In this document: one piece after another, positions 17,231 to 25,485 of the stretch
How the letters are laid out: each line of letters opens with the position of its first letter
How positions within the stretch are numbered: the first letter of the stretch is position 1
Source: CAYQCE01 sp964415885
GTDB lineage: Bacteria > Zixibacteria > MSB-5A5 > JAABVY01 > JAHJOQ01
Direction: 5' to 3'
Length of the DNA: 64,000 bases
Assembly: GCA_964415885.1 (NCBI GenBank)
Contig: CAYQCE010000006.1
Span: 28,932-92,931 of the forward strand
Program-made: the position numbers and the translations under genes
Notes under the pieces: model-generated
Seen by the model: the letters and a program-made list of their open reading frames with translations, nothing else
What the model was told of the DNA's origin: nothing
Database searches by the model: none

Positions 17231-19375
17231 TCATTTGCCCGTCTCGACCTTCTCTACTATGAAACGAGCATCTACGGCGGCGGTATTTTCTGCGTCAGCC
17301 GCGATGATAAACGGGTTAACGTCGAATTCCTTGAACTCGAGGAAATCCGCAACGAGTTGAGACAGACGCAGGATAGCCTCTATCAGCAGATCGAGATCGA
17401 CCGGTTCCGATCCACGAAATCCTCGTAGCAACTCGTATCCGCGCAGGCGCTGAACCATCTCGCGAGCCTCGATATTGGTAACCGGGTTGACCCGGAACAC
17501 AACATCTTTCATCACCTCGACGTAGATTCCACCGAGACCGAACATGAGAAGCGGACCAAACGCCGGATCGGTCGACATGCCCATCACGGTTTCGATTCCG
17601 CCCCTGACCATCGCCTGTATCGCCACGGAGAACGGCTCGTCCGAGTCGACTTCCCTTCGCACGTTCTTCTCCATCTCATCCCATGCAGCCCTTATCTCCT
17701 TCTCATCGCGGAGATCCACCTTGACCGCGCCGATCTCGGTCTTGTGCAGAATTCTCGGGGTGCTCACCTTCATCACGACTGGGAACCCCAGCTTTGCGGC
17801 AGCCTCGACAGCCGAATCGGGAGAGAATGCATACTCGTACTGGGCTACGTTGATACCGTAGGCTTCAAGTATCTCAAGTGCCTCGCGGCCGATAATCTCG
17901 AACTGCTCTTTCTTGAGGTGCTCGTCGATAATCCTGCGCACACGCTTACGGGCGACATCGAAGGACGGGAACTTGCCTTCCTCCCTATCGCGGAATTTCC
18001 GATATTTCTCTATCTTGACGAGCGTCTTGCTGATTGACTCAGGAAAAATGTAAGCCGGGATATTGTTCTTTTTCAGGTATTCGAAGCCTTCCGAATACCA
18101 CGATACACCCATGAAGCAGGCATAGAGCGGTTTGTCGTATCGGTTCTTCACATCAACAATACTCTCGGCGACCTTCATCTGGTCGACCGTAATTGGCGGG
18201 ACGAAGATCGAGAGCACCGAGTCGAAACTGTCATCCTGGATTGCGGCCTCGAGTGCAGCCTTGAATTCAACGTGTGTGGCACCGGCCACCAGATCAAGTG
18301 GATTGTGGATCGGCGTGTCGGGCGGCATATGCGGACGAATCTTTTTCTTTGTCTCTTCCGTATAGTCCGGCATCTCCATCCCGAGACTGATAAGCGCATC
18401 TGTCGCAAGGATTCCCGGTCCACCGGAATTCGTCACAATGCTGACTCTATTGCCCTTGGGGACAGGCATTCGAGCCAACGCGGACGCCGTGTCGAAGAGT
18501 TCCTCGATCGACGACACACGTATCACGCCGGTCTGCTCGAACAGTGCGTCGACAGCGACCTCGGTACCGGCGAGTGCGCCCGTATGTGAGGATGCGGCTG
18601 CGGCACCTTTGGTCGTGGTGCCGGATTTTACGACCACTATCGGCTTCTTCTTCGTTACTTCTCTCGCAATAGAGGTGAAGTGGCGGGGATTGCCGAAATT
18701 CTCGAGATACATCAGGATGATATCGATGTCGGGATCGTCCTTCCAGTATTCGAGTAGATCGTTAGCCGAGATGTTCGCCTTGTTTCCGATCGATGCGAAT
18801 TGCGCAAGGCCGAGATTCATATCGGTTGCCTGCGCCAAAATCGCCTCGCCGAGAGCTCCCGACTGTGAGATAAACCCGATCTTGCCGCGCCTGGGGTAGA
18901 CCTTCGAGAACGTGGCGTCCATCATGATCTCGGGATTCGTGTTGATGATCCCGAAACAGTTCGGACCAATCATCCGCATGCCCCAGTATTCAACCCTCTC
19001 AATCAGCTCGAGTTCGAGCTTCAGACCGGTCGGTCCAACTTCACGGAATCCGGCGGTTATGATCACGAGTCCGCGAACACCCTTCTCCCCGCACTGATCG
19101 ACTACCGCAGCGACCTTCTCTCGGGGCACGATGACGACCGCGAGATCCACGCGATCCGGAACATCCAGAATGCTCGAATATGCCTTTATCGAGTGTATGA
19201 CGCTATGATTCGGATTTACGGGAAAGATCTTTCCGTTAAACTCGTACGTGATCAGATTGTGGAGTATTTCTCGACCGATCGAGCCCTTTCTCGGCGTAGC
19301 GCCGATAACCGCAATCGATCGCGGACGCATGATATAGTCTAATTCCTGTCGACCGGACCGTGATTCCGTTGCCAT
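17231..19375 (-). CDS. ADP-forming acetyl-CoA synthetase, alpha-beta fusion
   Basis: About 714 aa. The alpha part (about 1-460) has a CoA-binding Rossmann domain (RSIAVIGATPRKGSIG), succinyl-CoA-ligase-like domains, and the phosphohistidine region SSHTGALAG. The beta part (about 480-714) is an ATP-grasp domain (GFPVVMKVSTPRILHKTEIGAV). It converts acyl-CoA, ADP and phosphate to the acid, CoA and ATP, a substrate-level phosphorylation common in archaea and fermentative bacteria. The frame is open to 19456, but the ATG at 19375 has a GAGGA site and follows a promoter at 19413-19440. Confidence 0.95.
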   Translation of the reverse strand: MATESRSGRQELDYIMRPRSIAVIGATPRKGSIGREILHNLITYEFNGKIFPVNPNHSVIHSIKAYSSILDVPDRVDLAVVIVPREKVAAVVDQCGEKGVRGLVIITAGFREVGPTGLKLELELIERVEYWGMRMIGPNCFGIINTNPEIMMDATFSKVYPRRGKIGFISQSGALGEAILAQATDMNLGLAQFASIGNKANISANDLLEYWKDDPDIDIILMYLENFGNPRHFTSIAREVTKKKPIVVVKSGTTTKGAAAASSHTGALAGTEVAVDALFEQTGVIRVSSIEELFDTASALARMPVPKGNRVSIVTNSGGPGILATDALISLGMEMPDYTEETKKKIRPHMPPDTPIHNPLDLVAGATHVEFKAALEAAIQDDSFDSVLSIFVPPITVDQMKVAESIVDVKNRYDKPLYACFMGVSWYSEGFEYLKKNNIPAYIFPESISKTLVKIEKYRKFRDREEGKFPSFDVARKRVRRIIDEHLKKEQFEIIGREALEILEAYGINVAQYEYAFSPDSAVEAAAKLGFPVVMKVSTPRILHKTEIGAVKVDLRDEKEIRAAWDEMEKNVRREVDSDEPFSVAIQAMVRGGIETVMGMSTDPAFGPLLMFGLGGIYVEVMKDVVFRVNPVTNIEAREMVQRLRGYELLRGFRGSEPVDLDLLIEAILRLSQLVADFLEFKEFDVNPFIIAADAENTAAVDARFIVEKVETGK

Positions 19376-19412
19376 GTGAATCCTCGTTTCCTTTCTGTTG
19401 AAAACACAGAAC

Positions 19413-19440
19413 GATATAGCCCATGTTCGCCACAAGTCAA
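19413..19440 (-). promoter_or_regulatory. Putative promoter of the acetyl-CoA synthetase gene
   Basis: Minus strand TTGACT, 16 bases, TATATC. It is located 38 nt upstream of the ATG at 19375, and supports that start over the upstream in-frame alternative at 19456. Confidence 0.5.
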
Positions 19441-19495
19441 GCTGTTTTTCATTCACCGGCGGAGATACGCAGATGACTCAGTCTCGCGCACGAAG

Positions 19496-19526
19496 AAAGC
19501 GCCGAAGCTCAAGTAGCTCCGGCGCT
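19496..19526 (-). terminator. Terminator downstream of PPDK
   Basis: Stem AAGCGCCG / CGGCGCTT extended inwards by AAGCT/AGCT, with a short loop, 33 bases past the PPDK stop. On the minus strand it is followed by TTTCTTC, a moderate T-run. Confidence 0.65.
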
Positions 19527-19558
19527 TAACAAACCAATTTACCAGAATCAACTGTCGG

Positions 19559-22495
19559 CTATTTCTTCTTCTTGCGAGAAGTCTTCTTCGTTGCCTTCTT
19601 CGTGGTTTTCTTCCCTGCAGACTTCTTCTTTGCCGCCGTCTTCTTCGTGCTCTTCTTCTTTGCGGCCTTCTTTGCCGTCTTCTTCGTCGTCTTCTTCTTT
19701 GTCGTTTTGCCGGCAGGCTTCTTCGTTGTCTTCTTAGTCTTGCTCGTCTTCTTCTTCGGCGCACTCTTAGCCCTGGTGGTCGTACCGCCACCCTCTTCGA
19801 TCACTGCCTGCGCTGCTGCGAGACGGGCGATCGGGACCCTGAACGGCGAGCATGAGACATAGTCGAGACCGGCGCGATGGCAGAACTTGACCGATGCCGG
19901 ATCACCGCCGTGCTCACCACAGATACCGATCTTCAACTCTTCCTTGGTGGCACGTCCCTTGTCGACACCCATTTCCACGAGCTGTCCCACACCGGTCTGA
20001 TCGAGAGAGACAAACGGGTCCTTCGGCAGGATGCCCTTGTCCACATAATACTTGAGGAATCGACCGGCATCATCGCGCGAAAAACCCATCGCCATCTGAG
20101 TCAGGTCATTGGTTCCGAAAGAGAAGAACTCAGCGACTTCAGCGATCTCATCCGCAGTCAGTGCGGCACGCGGTATCTCGATCATAGTGCCGACCTTGTA
20201 CTCAATTTCGGTGTTATATTGACGCATCACCTCTTCGGCAACACGCACAACAACCTCGCGCTGATTCGCGAGCTCATTGACATGACCGACAAGCGGGATC
20301 ATAATCTCCGGATAGACCTTCTTACCGGCCTTCTTCAGCTCACAAGCCGCCGTGATGATCGCACGGGTTTGCATCTCGGTTATCTCAGGATAAGTGATTC
20401 CGAGACGGCACCCTCTGTGTCCGAGCATCGGATTAAGCTCGTGAAGCTCCTCGAGGCGTCTTCGGATAACTCTCTGCTTCTCTATCTTCTTCTCATCAGC
20501 GCCCTTCTCCTCGAGCTCGCGGATCTTGGCGTCGACCTCCTCCATCCTCGGGAGGAACTCATGAAGCGGCGGATCGAGAGTACGGATTGTAACCGGCAGG
20601 TCCTCCATCGCGGAAAGAATGCCCTTGAAATCGGCTTTCTGGAACGGCAGAAGCTTATCGAGCGCCGCCTGCCTGTCGGCCTGCGACTCGGAGATAATCA
20701 TCTGCTGTACGATCGGCAAACGATCCTCTGCGAAGAACATATGCTCAGTCCTGCAGAGACCGATACCCTCGGCACCGAACGCCCTCGCGGTAGTCGAATC
20801 GTCAGGTGTATCAGCGTTGGTTCGAACTCCGAGCTTGCGGTATCCATCAGCCCATTCCATGAACTCGCCGAATTCGCCCGAGAGCTCTGGATCGATCGTC
20901 TCGACTTCGCCCTTCATAACCTCACCGGTCGAACCGTTGAGCGTGATGACATCGTTCTCCTTGAATACCTGCGTTCCAACCGCAAACTGGCGCTTGGCCT
21001 CGTAGACTCTGATATCCTCGCATCCGGCGACACAGCACTTGCCCATGCCCCGCGCTACAACAGCGGCGTGCGAGGTCATCCCGCCGCGGGCGGTCAATAT
21101 ACCCGCCGCTGCGGCCATACCGTGAATGTCGTCAGGATTGGTCTCGGTTCGCACGAGGATTACCTTCTCACCGGTTTCTGCGCGTTCGACCGCCTGATCA
21201 GCGGTGAACACAACCTTGCCCGATGCGGCTCCCGGTGATGCCGCGAGACCCCTGGCAATCACGTCATAATGGGCATCCGGGCTAATCCGGGGATGCAGCA
21301 ACTGATCGAGGTCCTCGGGACGGACCCGCATCAGAGCTTCATCGACCGAAATCAGATCCTCTTTGACCATATCGACGGCGATCTTCACAGCCGCCGGAGT
21401 TGTCCGCTTGCCGGAACGAGTCTGGAGCATGTAGAGGATGCCCTCTTCGATAGTGAACTCGAAATCCTGGACATCTCTATAATGAAGCTCGAGCTTATCG
21501 GTGATATCGCGGAGTTCCTTGAACACCGCCGGCATATCCCTCTGCAGCTCGATAATCGGCTTCGGCGTGCGAATACCCGCGACAACGTCTTCACCCTGCG
21601 CATTGATCAGATATTCACCGTAGAATTCTCTGTCACCGGTAGCGGGGTTCCGTGTGAATCCGACGCCCGTTCCGGAGGTGTCACCGAGATTGCCGAATAC
21701 CATCAACTGAACATTGACACCGGTCCCGGTTTCCTCGGTAAGATCGTTGAGCTTGCGATATGTTATTGCGCGTGGATTATTCCATGAGCGAAAGACCGCG
21801 TCACGAGACATCTTCAACTGACGATTCGGGTCTTCCGGGAAGTCCTCGCCGGTCTTGTCCTTGATTATCTTCTTGAACTTGTCTGCAACATCCTTGAGAT
21901 CATCCGCGGAAAGAGAGGAATCGTGACGGACCTGGCGCTGCTTTTTCTTCTTTTCCATTACATCATCGAAAATCTCTTTATCGATTCCGAGCACAACATC
22001 ACCGAACATCTGTATAAACCGGCGGTAAATGTCATAGGCAAACCGCTCGTTGCCTGTCTTCTCGATCATTCCCTGCAACGTCTCGGAGTTAAGGCCGAGA
22101 TTCAGCACCGTATCCATCATACCCGGCATAGAAATCGGGCCGCCGGACCTGACCGACACGAGAAGTGGATCTTCCTTGCCGCCAAATTTCCTTCCGGTAA
22201 GCTTCTCAAGCCTGGCGATTGCCTTGTCGATTTCCTCTTCGAGCCCGGGAGGGGAACTCATGTTGTTCTCGTAGAAGAGCTTGCATGCTTCGCAGGTGAT
22301 AGTGAATCCGGGAGGAACCGGGATACCCGCGTTGGTCATCTCAGCGAGTCCGGCTCCCTTTCCCCCCAGAAGTTCTTTCATCGACCCGTTGCCTTCGGCC
22401 TTACCTCCGCCGAAGAAGTACACCATTTTGGGTTTCTTTTTGCGAGTGCTCTTTTTTGAAGTCCTTTTGGTGGCTCCAGCCGTCTTCCTTGCCAT
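19559..22495 (-). CDS. ppdK: Pyruvate, phosphate dikinase with lysine-rich N- and C-terminal extensions
   Basis: 978 aa from the ATG at 22495. The core is a complete PPDK: N-terminal ATP-binding domain (GGKGAGLAEMTNAGIPVPPGFTI), the phosphohistidine His476 in GGMTSHAAVVARG, and the PEP/pyruvate barrel with Cys859 in GICGEHGG. It interconverts pyruvate+ATP+Pi and PEP+AMP+PPi. Unusually, the last 71 residues (908-978) contain 35 lysines in AKK/TTKK/KKS repeats like histone H1 or AlgP tails. A shorter basic stretch (about residues 3-23) precedes the core. Both are absent from ordinary PPDK. GAGGAG lies 11 nt before the ATG; a promoter is at 22558-22586. Confidence 0.95.
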   Translation of the reverse strand: MARKTAGATKRTSKKSTRKKKPKMVYFFGGGKAEGNGSMKELLGGKGAGLAEMTNAGIPVPPGFTITCEACKLFYENNMSSPPGLEEEIDKAIARLEKLTGRKFGGKEDPLLVSVRSGGPISMPGMMDTVLNLGLNSETLQGMIEKTGNERFAYDIYRRFIQMFGDVVLGIDKEIFDDVMEKKKKQRQVRHDSSLSADDLKDVADKFKKIIKDKTGEDFPEDPNRQLKMSRDAVFRSWNNPRAITYRKLNDLTEETGTGVNVQLMVFGNLGDTSGTGVGFTRNPATGDREFYGEYLINAQGEDVVAGIRTPKPIIELQRDMPAVFKELRDITDKLELHYRDVQDFEFTIEEGILYMLQTRSGKRTTPAAVKIAVDMVKEDLISVDEALMRVRPEDLDQLLHPRISPDAHYDVIARGLAASPGAASGKVVFTADQAVERAETGEKVILVRTETNPDDIHGMAAAAGILTARGGMTSHAAVVARGMGKCCVAGCEDIRVYEAKRQFAVGTQVFKENDVITLNGSTGEVMKGEVETIDPELSGEFGEFMEWADGYRKLGVRTNADTPDDSTTARAFGAEGIGLCRTEHMFFAEDRLPIVQQMIISESQADRQAALDKLLPFQKADFKGILSAMEDLPVTIRTLDPPLHEFLPRMEEVDAKIRELEEKGADEKKIEKQRVIRRRLEELHELNPMLGHRGCRLGITYPEITEMQTRAIITAACELKKAGKKVYPEIMIPLVGHVNELANQREVVVRVAEEVMRQYNTEIEYKVGTMIEIPRAALTADEIAEVAEFFSFGTNDLTQMAMGFSRDDAGRFLKYYVDKGILPKDPFVSLDQTGVGQLVEMGVDKGRATKEELKIGICGEHGGDPASVKFCHRAGLDYVSCSPFRVPIARLAAAQAVIEEGGGTTTRAKSAPKKKTSKTKKTTKKPAGKTTKKKTTKKTAKKAAKKKSTKKTAAKKKSAGKKTTKKATKKTSRKKKK

Positions 22496-22557
22496 ACTGT
22501 ATAGTCTCCTCATGATATGTAGAATTTCCACCGTAAATCATAGACTCAATTTGGCAC

Positions 22558-22586
22558 AATTCTACGTAAGTTGAATTCCTCACGCA
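22558..22586 (-). promoter_or_regulatory. Putative promoter of ppdK
   Basis: Minus strand TTGCGT, 17 bases, TAGAAT (five of six at -10), about 55 nt upstream of the ATG. Confidence 0.45.
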
Positions 22587-22710
22587 AGATGTTTCTTGAC
22601 ATAATTGAGCCATAACACCGAGGCGGGCGATTCTGTTTCAGAAAAGACTAGAACTGTAGGACCCGGTATCAGATTTTCGCTCCGACACGGCGAGCCACGA
22701 GCCGCTTCAT

Positions 22711-23028
22711 CTACATGGTGAAGTATCGCTCGCCCGAGATAATCTTCTCGAGCATCTTGAGGGTCTTCTCCACCGGAGCATGCATGAGATCGTGAGTGTT
22801 TAGCGTGCCCTTGGCCTTCTCACGCCGATACTCAACCCCATTTGCGCCCTTCAGCCGCTGCTTCTTTTTGTGAGTGAGATTATACAATCTCTGATACTCT
22901 CTTGCTTTTTCGCGATGTGCCAGATAATACTTTCTCTGGTACTCAGCGCGCGCGGCCTTAATTTCCTCAGGAGTCATGTCCTTTTTGCTCTTGCGGCGCT
23001 TGGGTTTAGAGATTTGGATCTTTCCCAT
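22711..23028 (-). CDS. Small basic protein with tandem YxxxHRE-type repeats, unknown function
   Basis: 105 aa, strongly basic. Residues about 28-58 hold two related 15-residue units (EYQRKYYLAHREKAR and EYQRLYNLTHKKKQR), predicted helical; the type is seen in small nucleic-acid-associated proteins, often near phage or HNH genes, but I cannot assign a family. A second helix (PVEKTLKMLEKII) closes the protein. AAGGA is 8 nt before the ATG and an excellent promoter lies at 23132-23160, so the gene is very likely real and expressed on its own. Confidence 0.75.
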   Translation of the reverse strand: MGKIQISKPKRRKSKKDMTPEEIKAARAEYQRKYYLAHREKAREYQRLYNLTHKKKQRLKGANGVEYRREKAKGTLNTHDLMHAPVEKTLKMLEKIISGERYFTM

Positions 23029-23131
23029 AGTACCGTCCTTGGTTACTGCCGAAATACTTCAGCCCTCTAATTAGCAGTGTTTCAATGACTTACAGAGGTG
23101 GTGGAAGCCGAAGCATCCTCCCCGTGTAAGT

Positions 23132-23160
23132 AATTTAACAATAATCGGTTAACGTGTCAA
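23132..23160 (-). promoter_or_regulatory. Near-consensus promoter in the 23029-23331 intergenic region
   Basis: Minus strand TTGACA, 17 bases, TAAATT, giving a leader of about 97 nt before the small basic protein gene. Nothing else is recognisable in this 303-base gap apart from a weak hairpin (ACCCG/CGGGT, about 23309-23331) right after the last gene of the membrane-cassette array. Confidence 0.65.
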
Positions 23161-23331
23161 CAGAAAAGTGCAACAAAATACAGCTTTTCTGCAATGAGTA
23201 TCGTTGACCTGAAATCCCTGTGAGACAGTTAGATACGAAGTACTAAATCATAGGCAAAACCCTCCATACACATCCGCTCTTAACACTCTTATCAACCCTC
23301 ATAACTCCCTTACCCGCCTACACTTAACGGG

Positions 23332-23970
23332 TCAGGAGAAATAACTCACCACCATGTAGTACCAAGACTCGATAAATGCTATCCTCTGTACGAAAAGTGA
23401 AACTCGAGCCATTACCGTATATCCGAAACTCGATCCGAATCCGAGCATAAGGATCCAGATTCCGAATTTCGCCGCGCCTCCGAATGCTCCCTTGTGTTCC
23501 TTCGAAAAGAAGAAGTACATGAGCCCCGTGAGTACACCGATCACTATAACTATATTCCAAAACTCTGTCAAGGAGGCAAAGCCAAGATTGAGGTCCAAAG
23601 TTGCAGAAAGCTGTCTGTTCACACTGTTGTACATGTAAAGCGGTATTGCAACACCGGACGTGCCAATATAGAATGCGATCGGATAGCGTGATAGCCACGC
23701 CAGTTTCTTCGAAAACCTGAACCACATCATTGCGCCGAGGAGTCCCGGAATGAGGTACCACCATTCACCGGCGATCACCGGATCGAACAGCTTCGGCTTG
23801 AGACTGTTCAGTACCAGGAGGACGGCGAAATAGCCTGCTCCGACACCGACAACCAGATGCTCTGCAAATTTGTAAAACGGGTTGTCCTTATACAGAAAGC
23901 TGAACGTCGCGATTGTCAAAAGCACCGCGAGTGTCGTCCATAAGAGTTCTACAGTCGGGCCATCTTCCAT
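23332..23970 (-). CDS. Cassette 3 alpha: polytopic membrane protein of the triplicated system
   Basis: 212 aa with about six membrane helices, and the last gene of the array. It shares with the alpha copies at 26.8 and 30.3 kb the signatures FSFLYKDNPFYKFAEH (about 20-35), a central RFSKKLAWLSRYPIAFYIGTSG, and FFSKEHKGAFGGAAKFG followed by GFGSSFGYTVMARVSLFV at the C-terminus. No known transporter motif. The basic FSKEHKG loop between two helices is the best conserved feature and probably faces the cytoplasm. AGGAGGAGGTGAGG precedes the start. Confidence 0.88.
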   Translation of the reverse strand: MEDGPTVELLWTTLAVLLTIATFSFLYKDNPFYKFAEHLVVGVGAGYFAVLLVLNSLKPKLFDPVIAGEWWYLIPGLLGAMMWFRFSKKLAWLSRYPIAFYIGTSGVAIPLYMYNSVNRQLSATLDLNLGFASLTEFWNIVIVIGVLTGLMYFFFSKEHKGAFGGAAKFGIWILMLGFGSSFGYTVMARVSLFVQRIAFIESWYYMVVSYFS

Positions 23971-23985
23971 TTACCTCACCTCCTC

Positions 23986-24837
23986 CTACAGCTTAATTTT
24001 CTTCTTACGATCGGACATAAGATATCCGATGTTTCCAATTAGGATGAACAGCACGATGGTCAGATGCGCGACGACCTGTGCAGGCATACCCTGGTTGGCG
24101 TCCGCTTCCTGTCCGACAAGCTGTTCATACTCTGCAGCACCCACCCAGCCTCCAATAAGGCCGAAGAGTGCGTTGCCGAGATATGGATAGTAGTCGGTGG
24201 CCATAACTCCGGTCACCCCGAGAGCGAGAGGCATATCGTATCTCGCGTTGCCGTAGATGATCCACATATCGGATGTCGTACCTGATGTTATCGTTACGAC
24301 CCCCTTAAGGTCATCGTAGTTTCGCACCCTATGCATGATCGGGAGCTCATCGAGAGGAGTGTCGTAATAGTCTCTCGGGAAAAACACGCGGAAGTTCTCG
24401 CCCATTCCGAGGATCACAAATGCCGGGTATGGACGATACCCGAGGAAGCAGTAATCCTCGCCATAGACGACCTCTCGGCCATATATCTCCGCTGCATCCT
24501 CCGAGACCTCCCGTGTCACCTGCTCTACCATACCTGCGCCGTACTGCGAAAGAGTGACGGTGACTACCTTAACACCTTTTCGGAAACAGTGCAGCATGAT
24601 AGCGCGTGACATGGGATGCAGCTCAGCGAGAGAACTGGGGTCGTAATCGAACGACATCAGTATCTTCTCTCCAGGCTCCGCATTCTCGATAAAGTTGTAT
24701 ATAGACTTGACCTCATCGGTGGTTACCACTCCCACGGTAAACACGCTTCTCAGGAAGTACGCCATTGACACAACGACGAACAGGAAGAGAAAGACCCAGC
24801 GCCTGTCAAGTTCTACCATTCTTTCAAATATATTCAT
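23986..24837 (-). CDS. Cassette 3 beta: membrane-tethered extracytoplasmic alpha/beta domain
   Basis: 283 aa. A short N-terminal segment with DRRW precedes a membrane helix (about 14-34). A soluble alpha/beta domain follows (about 40-235; EKILMSFDYDPSSLAELHPMS, YGEDYCFLGYRP, TSGTTSDMWIIYG), then a C-terminal helix (about 255-275) and DRKKKIKL. Charge distribution puts the domain outside the cytoplasmic membrane. The motif S-F-D-Y-(D/G)-P and the pattern Y-G-x-D-Y-x-x-L-G are shared by all three beta copies. Function unknown. GGAGGAT precedes the ATG. Confidence 0.88.
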   Translation of the reverse strand: MNIFERMVELDRRWVFLFLFVVVSMAYFLRSVFTVGVVTTDEVKSIYNFIENAEPGEKILMSFDYDPSSLAELHPMSRAIMLHCFRKGVKVVTVTLSQYGAGMVEQVTREVSEDAAEIYGREVVYGEDYCFLGYRPYPAFVILGMGENFRVFFPRDYYDTPLDELPIMHRVRNYDDLKGVVTITSGTTSDMWIIYGNARYDMPLALGVTGVMATDYYPYLGNALFGLIGGWVGAAEYEQLVGQEADANQGMPAQVVAHLTIVLFILIGNIGYLMSDRKKKIKL

Positions 24838-24849
24838 ACCGGCATCCTC

Positions 24850-25473
24850 CTAATCTCTACCGAGGTAAGCCCGTTCAATGCCGAGCATGATTTTGAGTGC
24901 AGTTGCGACCGCTCCGAGACCGATTCCGATAATGATCGCGCGCTTGGCGGCCAGATTCGGGACCTTAAGAATCCATGTAGCGAGATTAGCAACCGGTTCC
25001 GAGATGAATCCCATCGGAACGAATCTGATCATTATAACCAGGCCCGCAATAAGGAGCAAAGTCGCCAGAACCGATCTGGCCCGGAATGCCCTGAATGCGG
25101 CAGAGGCTATAAAGAAAGCGAGCAATGAGAACATTGTTGCCTGGATCGGAACCAGAATATGGAAGAAAAAGTGCTCGTACACATAGTTGTTCAGATTTCC
25201 ACCGCCGGGGAAAAAGCCAAAGATCAGCATCACGAAAAGTCCGACGAGTGTAACAACTGCGAATCCCCAGTTCTCCGATCTACGGCTGATTTTCCCCCAG
25301 TTTACCCGAAGAAGTGACCAAATTCCGAGCAACAGGGCGAACACGCCGATAACAATTGTCCAGTCGATCAGGTACTGGTACATCCAGGCCCAACTGTCGA
25401 GCGGGACGAAATACTGGACGACCATGAACACACTGACCATGAACACCATTATCAAGGGAATCCGTTGTTTCAT
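24850..25473 (-). CDS. Cassette 3 gamma: six-helix membrane protein
   Basis: 207 aa with six predicted membrane helices. Common to all gamma copies: an N-terminal (R/K)xxxPLI helix, FFIASAAFRAFRARSVLATLLL in the middle, and a C-terminal PNLAxxRAIxIGIxLGxxxxxLxxxLGxERxYLGxD. The RAFRAR loop and the ERAYLGRD tail are basic or charged and likely cytoplasmic. TAAGGAGG precedes the ATG. No family with a known role is recognised. Confidence 0.88.
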   Translation of the reverse strand: MKQRIPLIMVFMVSVFMVVQYFVPLDSWAWMYQYLIDWTIVIGVFALLLGIWSLLRVNWGKISRRSENWGFAVVTLVGLFVMLIFGFFPGGGNLNNYVYEHFFFHILVPIQATMFSLLAFFIASAAFRAFRARSVLATLLLIAGLVIMIRFVPMGFISEPVANLATWILKVPNLAAKRAIIIGIGLGAVATALKIMLGIERAYLGRD

Positions 25474-25485
25474 AACATATCCTCC

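Noticed and set aside
19572..19862. Plus-strand frame rich in Phe, Val and Leu looking like a membrane protein
   Set aside because: It is the antisense reading of the lysine-rich PPDK tail (AAG runs read as CTT), so the hydrophobicity is an artefact.
19877..21238. Long plus-strand open frame (453 codons) and neighbouring frames opposite ppdK
   Set aside because: They mirror the coding bias of PPDK; the minus-strand protein has all catalytic motifs, and the plus-strand frames have no ribosome sites or family features.
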